A DNA stretch of 64,000 bases, taken from contig JAMPCA010000003.1 of the NCBI GenBank assembly GCA_023666425.1, positions 62,001 through 126,000 of the forward strand, given 5' to 3'. The DNA is from Muribaculaceae bacterium. GTDB taxonomy: Bacteria > Bacillota > Clostridia > Lachnospirales > Lachnospiraceae. Positions 10,554-17,710 of the stretch are shown here, piece after piece (positions within the stretch are counted from its first letter, which is position 1; each line of letters opens with the position of its first letter). The notes below the pieces were generated by a model. The model searched no databases. It saw only the letters and a program-made list of their open reading frames with translations, and was not told where the DNA came from. The position numbers were made by a program, and so were the translations under genes.

Positions 10554-11675
10554 TTACCTATTACCTATTGTCAATTTTCTCTCGTTTCTATTTAGACCCA
10601 AGCCAATAAACATCAGGCACATTGGCAATGTCATCAATATATTTTCAAACATTGAAATAATAATAAAATTTATTGTTGCCAACACGAATGCCCACTTATA
10701 TTCATAGGATGTCTTCAATAACTTTAACGATGCCAAAAGCTCGTACACTATAAACACAAAAAAAGTAATACCTGACAACTTTCCGAACTGATTAATCAAA
10801 CCAAAATAAACATTATGAGAGATTACATTTACTATTTCCACACCATTGTTAAACCATTTTCCCTCTTCCCATATAGCTATCCAATAATCAATTCTTCCAT
10901 TGGTTACGTCCCCAAGTCTCATTTGCAAAGCTGTAGTTTTATCCAAAATAATTGACAATATGCCAAGGCTATATGATATGGCCGCCGCCAAAAATACAAT
11001 CAATATTATTCGTCTAATTATCTTATCAGGAATTTCCTTGTCCATCATTCCGCCTATAATCAATACAATGATCTGAATTGCAATACTTAATAAAGCACTT
11101 CGGCATGTAGATATAAGCACAAAAAAGAGCTGTATTGGTAATAAAACATATACCTTTTTCGACACTTTAGTTCCTCTTTGTTTTGCTACAATATATTGAA
11201 TTATGCTAAATGTTGTCATTGTAGCAGCCACTACTCCAGCATTATTGGGATTCCCCAACGCTCCCCCATAATTGAACCAACGAAGAGGCCAAAAAAGAAG
11301 TGAATATCCTATTATAAGAATCCATATCATACTTAATATATTATATAATGTATCAAACCACTTTTTCTCAAATAGAATAACACTATTAAAAGACACTATA
11401 TAGGTTACCAGCATTCCCAAGGCATACACTATAGGCTTTATTGAAAAAAAGAGCAGACTGCATATACTTGTACATGCAATAAATCCAAAGAAAAGAATTA
11501 CTCCGAAATCTAACTTGTACTGCAGATTAATTCCCTTCACAAACAACAATAGCACTAACACACAGATAACAAATCCAACTCGCTGAAAGGATCTGTTTAT
11601 AACTAAATACATAAAACTATTTACTATAAACATTATATATATAACATACAATGCCCTTCCATTTCCCTTCAGCAT
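10554..11675 (-). CDS. Wzy-type O-antigen/capsule polymerase
   Basis: A 373-residue membrane protein with roughly ten hydrophobic helices and one larger outside loop (about residues 235-290), the topology of Wzy/O-antigen ligase proteins. Sequence identity in this family is always low, so the call rests on topology, length and its place among glycosyltransferases with a Wzx flippase. It would join repeat units at the outer face of the membrane. The AGVVAATMTTFSIIQY helix and the NGRIDYWIAIWEEGKWF segment resemble the Wzy_C region. Confidence 0.78.
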   Translation of the reverse strand: MLKGNGRALYVIYIMFIVNSFMYLVINRSFQRVGFVICVLVLLLFVKGINLQYKLDFGVILFFGFIACTSICSLLFFSIKPIVYALGMLVTYIVSFNSVILFEKKWFDTLYNILSMIWILIIGYSLLFWPLRWFNYGGALGNPNNAGVVAATMTTFSIIQYIVAKQRGTKVSKKVYVLLPIQLFFVLISTCRSALLSIAIQIIVLIIGGMMDKEIPDKIIRRIILIVFLAAAISYSLGILSIILDKTTALQMRLGDVTNGRIDYWIAIWEEGKWFNNGVEIVNVISHNVYFGLINQFGKLSGITFFVFIVYELLASLKLLKTSYEYKWAFVLATINFIIISMFENILMTLPMCLMFIGLGLNRNERKLTIGNR

Positions 11676-11830
11676 ACTTACTATTTTATCTCCTTTTTAA
11701 TCCTACTTCTAAAATCAAATTCAAAATATGTATAATAATTGTGTCTTTTTCTTTCTTTTTATCTCTATTCCCCCAAGTATACCTATTAATGTTTGAAACC
11801 TATGTGTTTGGTATAGCAATATAAACATCG

Positions 11831-12991
11831 TTACTTTCCCATCTCTTCATAAATTTTCTCTATCTTCTCTATCACTGTTTCTATCTGAAAATCCTTAATT
11901 CTTTTCCTATTGTATTCTCCAAGTTTTTCCCTCTTAACTCTCAAAATCTTTTTTACCGTTCCTTCAAATTCTTCAAGTCCGTCTGGCGCAAAAAGATACC
12001 CGCCCTTCCCCTCATCAATAAGATCCATATTTCCCCTGATTCTACTGGCTATACAAGGGAGTCCGCTTGCCATTGCCTCCATAAGAGCGACCGGAAGCCC
12101 CTCCCTGAATGAGGGGTGAATATAGACATCTGCCGCTTCATATAATTCAGGTAAATCTTCACGAAAGCCCAAAAGTTTTACATTTTTTCTGATTCCCAAG
12201 CTGTCAACAAGCTTCTCAAGCTCATCTCCCATGTTTCCTTGTCCAGCCACTGTATAGAAAATCTTAAATTTCTTGACAAGTTCCGCTAAAGCTCTAATCA
12301 CAATCTCGTGATTCTTATTTGCATTGAGTTCGCCGACAGACAAGAACCATATATATCCTTCCGGCACCCCTATAGAATTCTTTATTTTTTTAATTTCTTC
12401 TTCTGTCAGTCGGTTACGGATAAATTTTTCTGTATCAATCCCCACCCCCGGTATGTATACCGTTTCCTTTGCATGGAACTTAGATTTTGCTCTTCCATAA
12501 TCCTCTTTATTGATTGTAATCAGCACATCAGTCCAACGGGACAGCCATTTTTCCACCGGATAAAATACAAGCCAGTTCTTCTTCGGCGCGCCGTCATAGA
12601 AATGGAAGCCATGGGCTGTGTAAATTATTTTTGTCCCGCGTCTTCTGGCTGTTCGAAAAGCCAGTCGGCATATGGCGCCTCCTATAGGTGACTGCGTGTG
12701 TACCAACCCATACTCTCTTTGCCCAGCCAGCCGTTTTAACTGACGATATCCCCGGAACATTTTTCCAATAGCAAAAACATCTCTTAAGCATTCTGTTTCT
12801 ATGATGCCCACATTCTTTTCTGACAGTCTTTGTTTAAAATCTTCTATCTGCTTTCCACTAATTGGATTAGACTTTCCAAAATTACAAGCTACATCTACCT
12901 GATAGCCTAACGATTGAAGCAGATCAATATTATCCATATTAAATTGATAGATCATGGATGCAACAGAGGCATGCATCAAAGCCCTTTTCAC
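11831..12991 (-). CDS. Family 4 glycosyltransferase
   Basis: A 386-residue GT-B enzyme similar to CapM/EpsD-like transferases that act early in repeat-unit assembly. Motifs: YTAHGFHFYDGAPKKNW (about 125-141), FLSVGELNANKNHEIV (about 215) and the E-x7-E donor site in HPSFREGLPVALMEAMASG (about 295). The start is a GTG at 12991 with GGGAG nine bases upstream, immediately after a strong terminator hairpin; the ATG at 12976 is an alternative. It is the first gene after the VbhA/Fic insertion. A 155-base gap with no recognisable feature separates it from the polymerase gene. Confidence 0.86.
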   Translation of the reverse strand: MKRALMHASVASMIYQFNMDNIDLLQSLGYQVDVACNFGKSNPISGKQIEDFKQRLSEKNVGIIETECLRDVFAIGKMFRGYRQLKRLAGQREYGLVHTQSPIGGAICRLAFRTARRRGTKIIYTAHGFHFYDGAPKKNWLVFYPVEKWLSRWTDVLITINKEDYGRAKSKFHAKETVYIPGVGIDTEKFIRNRLTEEEIKKIKNSIGVPEGYIWFLSVGELNANKNHEIVIRALAELVKKFKIFYTVAGQGNMGDELEKLVDSLGIRKNVKLLGFREDLPELYEAADVYIHPSFREGLPVALMEAMASGLPCIASRIRGNMDLIDEGKGGYLFAPDGLEEFEGTVKKILRVKREKLGEYNRKRIKDFQIETVIEKIEKIYEEMGK

Positions 12992-13012
12992 TTACTGTTT
13001 CTCCCATAAAAA

Positions 13013-13054
13013 AACTCCCAGTATAAGACAATTACATATCTTATACTGAGAGTT
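13013..13054 (-). terminator. Hairpin with T-tract between Fic remnant and GT4 gene
   Basis: Read on the minus strand, 15-16-base arms (first arm ACTCTCAGTATAAGA, second TCTTATACTGGGAGT, one mismatch) enclose a 10-base loop and are followed by seven T residues. This is a textbook intrinsic terminator. It lies inside the polysaccharide operon, so genes from 12991 onward would need read-through, antitermination or their own promoter. One arm plus loop belongs to the inverted repeat family listed next. Confidence 0.8.
13027..13052 (+). repeat. Left copy of inverted repeat bounding the VbhA/Fic cassette
   Basis: Reading inward this copy starts GACAATTACATATCTTATAC and ends TGAGAG. The copy at 13595-13620 is its reverse complement with one difference in 26 bases. 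Together they bracket about 540 bases holding the antitoxin and the broken Fic gene. The left copy also forms one side of the terminator hairpin. Confidence 0.75.
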
Positions 13055-13073
13055 CATTTACACATTTAATATT

Positions 13074-13318
13074 TTACTTTTCATCAAAGAAATCAGCACT
13101 CATAAAAGAGTCTTCGATTATCTTCTCAAGATACTCTTTCTTGGATAAACCGCCTTACGTCGGTTCTTCTTTTTCTATGTTGACGGTACAAAATTTTCCT
13201 GCCCAATCATAAATATCCTGAAAAATATATTTATGACATCGTCCAGCATTCGTCTGTCACGAATCCCCAAAACATTCTTAAAAATATCTGTACCGTGATA
13301 TACATATGGATCAGCCAC
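13074..13318 (-). pseudogene. Decayed Fic/DOC-family toxin
   Basis: From the GTG at 13318 the frame reads ADPYVYHGTDIFKNVLGIRD, the standard Fic N-terminus, then breaks. In another frame comes HKYIFQDIYDWAGKF followed by TVNIEKEEP, another conserved Fic block, and finally SKKEYLEKIIEDSF near the C-terminus with a stop at 13074. The stretch that should contain the catalytic HPFxxGN motif is missing altogether, so AMP-transfer activity must be lost. The order (antitoxin, then Fic) and the remaining blocks fit a VbhA/VbhT-type pair. Internal deletions, not a single frameshift, explain the loss. Confidence 0.82.
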
Positions 13319-13329
13319 TTTCTTTCACC

Positions 13330-13482
13330 TTATATTTTTTTATCCAGATATTTTTTATGGTCTTCCGTGGTAGCTTTCCCAGACTTTTCTAATTCAATAT
13401 ATTTCTTAAAATCATCCGTCGGTTCAAGTCCGTCCACCTTAACCATTACAATAGCATAGTCCCAGGCAGCTTCTACTGTCAT
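13330..13482 (-). CDS. VbhA-like antitoxin of a Fic module
   Basis: A 50-residue protein, MTVEAAWDYAIVMVKVDG onward, matching the small VbhA-type antitoxins that insert an inhibitory helix into Fic proteins. The start is the ATG at 13482 with GGAGG seven bases upstream. It ends early at LDKKI; removing one A from the seven-A run at 13335-13341 would extend it through KKYKVKESG and end it over the fic start, the usual coupled layout. So it probably carries a one-base insertion that trims the tail. The core helix is intact, but its toxin is gone. Confidence 0.72.
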   Translation of the reverse strand: MTVEAAWDYAIVMVKVDGLEPTDDFKKYIELEKSGKATTEDHKKYLDKKI

Positions 13483-13594
13483 AATAATTCCTCCAAATAT
13501 TTTTTCGCTTTTTTTGCATAAATTATAGTATACCATATCATCAATCTTCGATTGTTATTATACCATTTTTTCATACTAAAGACAAAAAATTTTG

Positions 13595-13620
13595 CTCTCA
13601 ATATAAGATATGTAATTGTC
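13595..13620 (-). repeat. Right copy of inverted repeat bounding the VbhA/Fic cassette
   Basis: On the plus strand: CTCTCAATATAAGATATGTA followed by ATTGTC. It is the inverted partner of 13027-13052 (25 of 26 bases identical). It lies about 110 bases upstream of the antitoxin start and 42 bases from the end of the pglD-like gene. Related but shorter copies occur at 16201-16229 and 16707-16730. Confidence 0.75.
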
Positions 13621-13661
13621 AAGGTTCCTATTTATCTACAACAGCTTTCGCTGTAGTATTC

Positions 13662-14273
13662 CTACTTTATCTTTCTCGCCGGAACTCCCACATATGTCCC
13701 CGGCTCCACGATATCTTCAACCACCACGGCTCCTGCTCCTATCATGCATTCTCCGCAAATTTTCACGCTATTGCTGATAACAGCCCCTGCCCCTATCCAT
13801 GTACTTTTTCCTATGTGTACTTCCCCGGCGATATGGCTTCCTACTGATACATGCACATAATCTTCTATAACATTGTCATGGTCAACCGAAGCACCTGTAT
13901 TTATAATGCAGCCATTTCCTATGCAGGCATCCGGGTTGATAATGGCTCCTGCCATAACAACTGTCCCTGTTCCCATGTCCGCGCTTTTCGCCACAACCGC
14001 TTCCGAATGCACCAGCGTCACAACCCGTAGTCCACTTTCCCATATATGTGTCTGGATTTCTTCCCTTAACTTTGGATTTCCTACCGCCACAAAATAATCC
14101 GAATCCGGATGGCTGACGGCACTGGAAGGTTTTCCAATGACCGGATATCCCATACAGCTTTTCAGTGATTCATTCTCATCCAGAAAAGCGATATCATCAT
14201 AACCACACCGCACCGCTATATCCGCCACAACCTTGCCGTGGCCGCCTGCGCCTATAATCAACAACTGTCTCAT
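13662..14273 (-). CDS. PglD/NeuD-like sugar O/N-acetyltransferase
   Basis: A 203-residue protein with an N-terminal Rossmann-like PglD domain (LIIGAGGHGKVVADI, residues 4-18) and a C-terminal left-handed beta helix. The catalytic histidine is expected in TGASVDHDN (about 137), and the end YVGVPARKIK is the family signature. PglD acetylates the 4-amino group of UDP-4-amino-sugar to give UDP-di-N-acetylbacillosamine. Adjacent pglC- and pglE-like genes support this. No 4,6-dehydratase (PglF) gene is in the window. Confidence 0.85.
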   Translation of the reverse strand: MRQLLIIGAGGHGKVVADIAVRCGYDDIAFLDENESLKSCMGYPVIGKPSSAVSHPDSDYFVAVGNPKLREEIQTHIWESGLRVVTLVHSEAVVAKSADMGTGTVVMAGAIINPDACIGNGCIINTGASVDHDNVIEDYVHVSVGSHIAGEVHIGKSTWIGAGAVISNSVKICGECMIGAGAVVVEDIVEPGTYVGVPARKIK

Positions 14274-14294
14274 ATTATCCCAACTGTTTTTCCT

Positions 14295-14951
14295 CTATGT
14301 TTCCTTTGCACATGATCCCTGAAACGCCTCCATGGTCGCCGCCGTCCCGGAACTGATTCCCTCCCTTTTCAGCACGGCACGCACCGTCCCAAAGATAATT
14401 TTCCAGTCCCCCAAAAACGATACATGCTCCACATAGTACACATCCTTTTCAAATTTATCCTCCCATGAAATGCTGTTCCTTCCGTGTACCTGTGCGTAGC
14501 CGGTAACTCCCGGGCGAACCTCATGGCGTTTTTTCTGTCTGTCGTTATATAATGGCAGATACTGCACCAGCAGAGGCCTCGGCCCCACCACCGCCATATC
14601 CCCCACGAAAATATTCCAAAGCTCCGGCAGCTCATCCAGGCTTGTGCTGCGCAGCCATTTTCCAAAGCCTGTCAGCCTCTTTTCATCGGGAAGCAGGTTT
14701 CCTTCGGAGTCCCTCGCATCCGCCATGGTGCGAAATTTATGTAACGTAAATATCTTTTCATTCCGCCCCGGCCGTTTCTGATGAAATAAAACCGGACTTC
14801 CGAGCTTCACCCTCACCAGAATGGCGATCACAAGCAGCAGCGGCGACAGCACAAGCATGGCAATCAGCGATAGCAACGCATCCTGTGGGCGCTTCACATA
14901 TTTTTCATAAAAACTTTTTTTATGTACGGCCGTATTTGTGGTGCCCGTCAT
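14295..14951 (-). CDS. PglC-like initiating sugar-phosphate transferase
   Basis: A 218-residue bacterial sugar transferase of the short PglC/EpsL type: one membrane hairpin (about residues 25-50, LSLIAMLVLSPLLLVIAILV), then HKFRTMADARDSEG, LRSTSLDELPELWNI and VGPRPLLVQYLPLY. It moves a sugar-1-phosphate from UDP-sugar to undecaprenyl phosphate, the first step of repeat-unit synthesis. The start is given as the ATG at 14951; a GTG at 14969, abutting the upstream stop, would add six residues. With the pglD/pglE neighbours the priming sugar is likely diacetamido-bacillosamine. Confidence 0.88.
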   Translation of the reverse strand: MTGTTNTAVHKKSFYEKYVKRPQDALLSLIAMLVLSPLLLVIAILVRVKLGSPVLFHQKRPGRNEKIFTLHKFRTMADARDSEGNLLPDEKRLTGFGKWLRSTSLDELPELWNIFVGDMAVVGPRPLLVQYLPLYNDRQKKRHEVRPGVTGYAQVHGRNSISWEDKFEKDVYYVEHVSFLGDWKIIFGTVRAVLKREGISSGTAATMEAFQGSCAKET

Positions 14952-14969
14952 GTATTTCACTCTCTCCAC

Positions 14970-16172
14970 CTACCGAAAACACTCCTTGATAATCTCAATC
15001 ACAGTATTCTGCTGTTCCTCTGTCATTTTGTTATCGCTGGGCAGGCACAGCCCTCTCTGGAAAATATCCATTCCCACATCAGAGCCTCCGCCCTTCCCCT
15101 CTCGGGTAACAAATGCGTGGTTTCTATAAATCGGCTGCATATGCATGGGCTTCCAGATTGGACGGCCTTCTGCATTGCATTTTTCTAAGTTTTCCAAAAT
15201 CTCTGTCGGGCAACTCTTCTCTGCCTCTTTCACATAAAGAGCCTCCTTCTCTCCCCTCACCTGACGGCACATAGCCTCCGGCTCTATGGTCATGCAGCTC
15301 AGCCAAAAATTGGGCTCACTGTTTTCTCTGTCATATGGATTCATTTGTACGGGAAGTCCCGCCCTCTCAAATGCCTCCTGATACCGCAGATAGATATTTC
15401 GTTTTTGTTCTATATGTTCCCTCAAATACGGAAGCTGGCCTCTGACAACTCCGGCAATCACATTACTCATGCGATAGTTATATCCCAGCTCCTCGTGCTG
15501 ATACCATGGTGCGCATTCTCTGGACTGTGTTGACCACTTGCGTGCCCTGTCAGCCGCCTCCTTCTCTTTTGTCAAAAGCATACCGCCCGAGGAACCTGTA
15601 ATGATTTTATTTCCATTAAAAGAAACTACACTGTAATCTCCAAACATTCCGGTTGGCGCGCCACAGTAGGCCGCTCCCAGCGACTCTGCCGCATCTTCTA
15701 TGAGAATTGCGCCATGTTTTTTGCATATTCTTGTTATCTCCTCAATTTTTCCCGGCGTACCATACAGATGCGCCAATAGCACCACCCTGACTTCCGGGTA
15801 AAGCTCAAATGCCTGCTCCAGTGCCGCCGGATCCATGTTCCATGTATCGTACTCGGCATCAATGTAAACCGGCACGCCTCCCTCATATACCACTGGATTG
15901 ACCGTGGCTGCAAACGTCATGTCGGAGCAAAATACCCGCTCTCCCGGCCGAACCCCTGCCAGCTTTACTGCCATATGCAAAGCCGCTGTTCCAGAGGATA
16001 AGGCAACTGCATTTCGACCGCCAACTCCTTCGCTGATTAACCTCTCCACTTCCCGGATATTTTCTCCCACCGTGGACATCCAGTTGGATTCATAGGCTTC
16101 CTTTATATATTCCAGCTCCGGCCCATGCATGGTGGGTGACGACAGCCAAAGCTTTTGTAAAAATGCTTCCAT
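14970..16172 (-). CDS. PglE-like UDP-4-keto-sugar aminotransferase
   Basis: A 400-residue DegT-family PLP enzyme. IEDAAESLGA carries the PLP Asp and SFNGNKIITGSSGG the PLP lysine (about 185-198). PglE-type enzymes aminate UDP-2-acetamido-4-keto-2,4,6-trideoxyhexose. The start chosen is the ATG at 16172, with GGGGAG ten bases before it; a TTG at 16190 would put six codons across that site. The Shine-Dalgarno bases lie inside the stem of a long hairpin, so translation may be controlled by RNA folding. Confidence 0.86.
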   Translation of the reverse strand: MEAFLQKLWLSSPTMHGPELEYIKEAYESNWMSTVGENIREVERLISEGVGGRNAVALSSGTAALHMAVKLAGVRPGERVFCSDMTFAATVNPVVYEGGVPVYIDAEYDTWNMDPAALEQAFELYPEVRVVLLAHLYGTPGKIEEITRICKKHGAILIEDAAESLGAAYCGAPTGMFGDYSVVSFNGNKIITGSSGGMLLTKEKEAADRARKWSTQSRECAPWYQHEELGYNYRMSNVIAGVVRGQLPYLREHIEQKRNIYLRYQEAFERAGLPVQMNPYDRENSEPNFWLSCMTIEPEAMCRQVRGEKEALYVKEAEKSCPTEILENLEKCNAEGRPIWKPMHMQPIYRNHAFVTREGKGGGSDVGMDIFQRGLCLPSDNKMTEEQQNTVIEIIKECFR

Positions 16173-16181
16173 ATATAGAAA

Positions 16182-16229
16182 ACTCCCCAAATATAAAGTA
16201 TCAACTTACATACTTTATATTTGGGGAGT
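16182..16229 (-). repeat. Long inverted repeat covering the RBS of the pglE-like gene
   Basis: Read on the minus strand, arms ACTCCCCAAATATAAAGTA and TACTTTATATTTGGGGAGT (19 bases, perfect) enclose a loop TGTAAGTTGA and are followed by TTTTC. The second arm contains GGGGAG, the ribosome site of the downstream gene. It can act as a terminator, an RBS lock, or both. The upstream arm and loop match the inverted repeat family at 13027, 13595 and 16707. Confidence 0.78.
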
Positions 16230-16263
16230 CTGTAATCCACAAATCAATTATTTCTATAATTTT

Positions 16264-16533
16264 CTACAGCGCAAGCTTTTTATAATCCCGCACGGCTCCA
16301 TAACCCATCAAAAGGTTTGGTACACTGATATCCTCGTCGAGCTTTTCCCAATGAATTCCAATTCCATTTCCACTCATCTCATAATCGGCAAGCTCCTCAT
16401 CTGCAGCCTCTGCCAGTTTAGGAAACCACATCTTGGGAACTGCCAGCACCCTTCCATCCTCTAACGATATCCACATATTATCATCATCAAACCATACCCT
16501 TAACGCTCTGCTATTTTCCATCGAAGAACTCAT
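16264..16533 (-). CDS. DUF2442-domain small protein
   Basis: An 89-residue protein. RALRVWFDDDNMWISLEDGR, VPKMWFPKL and GIHWEKLDEDISVPNLL are the characteristic blocks of DUF2442, which is usually encoded right after a DUF4160 gene and is suspected to form a toxin-antitoxin-like pair with it. An AAGGAGG site six bases before the ATG at 16533 supports this start. It overlaps the end of the DUF4160-like fragment. Its biochemical role is not established. Confidence 0.8.
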   Translation of the reverse strand: MSSSMENSRALRVWFDDDNMWISLEDGRVLAVPKMWFPKLAEAADEELADYEMSGNGIGIHWEKLDEDISVPNLLMGYGAVRDYKKLAL

Positions 16534-16657
16534 TCCACGCCTCCTTGATTATCTGCCTTTTTTCAAGCACAATCTCTTTAATAAATTTTAATTCTTTTGC
16601 GCTAAAGCCAATCGACTTATCAAGAGATACTATCGGTTCAACCCAAAATTTTGCCAT
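16511..16657 (-). CDS. DUF4160-like fragment, 48 residues
   Basis: Starts MAKFWVEPIVSLDKSIGF and continues through KELKFIKEIV to the conserved ending EAWNEFF. This resembles the C-terminal half of DUF4160 proteins, whose N-terminal half (about 40 residues with histidines) is missing, so it is probably a truncated gene, or a short stand-alone form. It overlaps the DUF2442 start by 23 bases, the usual arrangement of these partners. The family name is a judgement from memory of the motif. Confidence 0.6.
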   Translation of the reverse strand: MAKFWVEPIVSLDKSIGFSAKELKFIKEIVLEKRQIIKEAWNEFFDGK

Positions 16658-16706
16658 GATTATAACATGTCAACATTCAAAATACAAGACTTCTCAAAAG
16701 CTAAAA

Positions 16707-16730
16707 CCAAACATAAAGTATGTAATTGTC
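16707..16730 (-). repeat. Right inverted repeat bounding the DUF4160/DUF2442 cassette
   Basis: Plus-strand CCAAACATAAAGTATGTAAT followed by TGTC. It is inverted relative to the hairpin side at 16201-16229 (19 of the first 20 bases match once one T/C change is allowed). It shares the tail TATGTAATTGTC with the copy at 13595-13620. Confidence 0.65.
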
Positions 16731-16756
16731 AAAGTACAAAGCCAAATCTTTTTTTA

Positions 16757-17413
16757 TCAACGCCGCTTCTTCGCATTCCCCGCGCAAAACGGACATCCCG
16801 CCTGTCTCTTGCCGGTACGGGAATACAAGTACGCATCCCAGACATGCCCCTCTCTGCATCTCCAGTACACCCGCTTTTTCGCGCCGGGGCGGAGCTTCGT
16901 CGGATCCATGTCAGAGTTTAAGGTAGGATGCCACTCATCCATCAGCCCCGGATAAAGCGTAGCCAGATCGTTGTAGCCCGGCCATGCCTTTTTCCCGGCA
17001 CAATAAGGACAACGATTCCCTTTCACTGTCCGGTTTTCCACGGTGGCCTGCCACTCGTGCCCCTCGCTGCACCTCCACCAGACCTTCTGCTCACTTCCTG
17101 CCGTAAAATCCTCCGGCCGTTTCTCCCCGTTTTTTTCGGGATTCCACTCTGCGGCAAGCGCCGGAGCCACTGTCGCCAAATCCGTCTCTCCCAAAATGGG
17201 AAGACGTCCGGCACAGTAAGGACAGCCTCTGCCCGCCTGCGTGCGGTCTTTCAGTTCGGTGTTCCACTGATGTCCCCTTGCGCATCGCCAGAAAATACGC
17301 TTATGGCTGGTCACAGAAAGATTTTCCGGTGACAGCCCGGCATTCTTCTCCCTGTCCCACTCCCGGAGCAGATGGAGATTCTCCTGCACAGTGCAATATT
17401 CCTGTAATGTCAT
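16757..17413 (-). CDS. Zinc-ribbon repeat protein (DUF4379-like)
   Basis: A 218-residue protein made of three similar units of about 65 residues. Each has a W-x-C-x2-GH-x-W motif (WRCARGHQW, WRCSEGHEW, WRCREGHVW) followed about 17 residues later by C-P-[YF]-C-A-G, giving a two-knuckle zinc site. Between them lie L-A-x-E-W-x-P-x-x-N repeats. It is the first gene downstream of the invertible promoter segment; an AAGG site lies about nine bases before the ATG. Such proteins are of unknown function; nucleic-acid binding or help to the switch is a guess from context. Confidence 0.75.
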   Translation of the reverse strand: MTLQEYCTVQENLHLLREWDREKNAGLSPENLSVTSHKRIFWRCARGHQWNTELKDRTQAGRGCPYCAGRLPILGETDLATVAPALAAEWNPEKNGEKRPEDFTAGSEQKVWWRCSEGHEWQATVENRTVKGNRCPYCAGKKAWPGYNDLATLYPGLMDEWHPTLNSDMDPTKLRPGAKKRVYWRCREGHVWDAYLYSRTGKRQAGCPFCAGNAKKRR

Positions 17414-17451
17414 ATCCTCACGCCTTCCATATGGGACATGCGCCTTACAAT

Positions 17452-17479
17452 TTACGACATAATAGGAATTATGTTGTAC
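17452..17479 (+). repeat. Left recombination site of the invertible promoter (IRL)
   Basis: 28 bases with tyrosine-recombinase layout: 11-base arm TTACGACATAA, 6-base core TAGGAA, 11-base arm TTATGTTGTAC. The arms are imperfect inverted repeats (two mismatches). The core is the reverse complement of the core in the right site, so recombination between the two would invert the DNA between them. Confidence 0.85.
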
Positions 17480-17613
17480 TGATATGAATATTAAAAGATT
17501 GAATTTTTAGAAAATTTATAGAAAATTTGATAAATGCACATCTTTTTTACAATAAAATACTTTTCTAACAATAATTGGACGGCCTTGTAACTAAAAATGA
17601 TCTGATATAAGAC

Positions 17614-17642
17614 TTGTAATGAATAAAAGATTGTGCTATGAT
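17614..17642 (+). promoter_or_regulatory. Promoter inside the invertible segment, currently pointing right
   Basis: TTGTAA (17614-17619), a 17-base spacer, then TATGAT (17637-17642) with an upstream TGC making an extended -10. It points to the plus strand, away from the polysaccharide genes and antisense to the recombinase. If the segment flips it would point at the zinc-ribbon gene and the operon. I found no comparable promoter on the minus strand of the segment. Confidence 0.75.
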
Positions 17643-17665
17643 TACTTTCGGAATATGTACATGAC

Positions 17666-17707
17666 ATGCGAAGTACAACATAATTCCTATTATGTTGTAC
17701 TTCGCAT
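17666..17707 (+). repeat. Right recombination site of the invertible promoter (IRR)
   Basis: A 42-base element with perfect 18-base arms (ATGCGAAGTACAACATAA and TTATGTTGTACTTCGCAT) around the core TTCCTA. The inner 11-6-11 part matches the left site in inverted orientation. It ends three bases before the recombinase stop codon and may also act as a hairpin terminator for the recombinase or for the outward promoter. Confidence 0.87.
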
Positions 17708-17710
17708 ATT

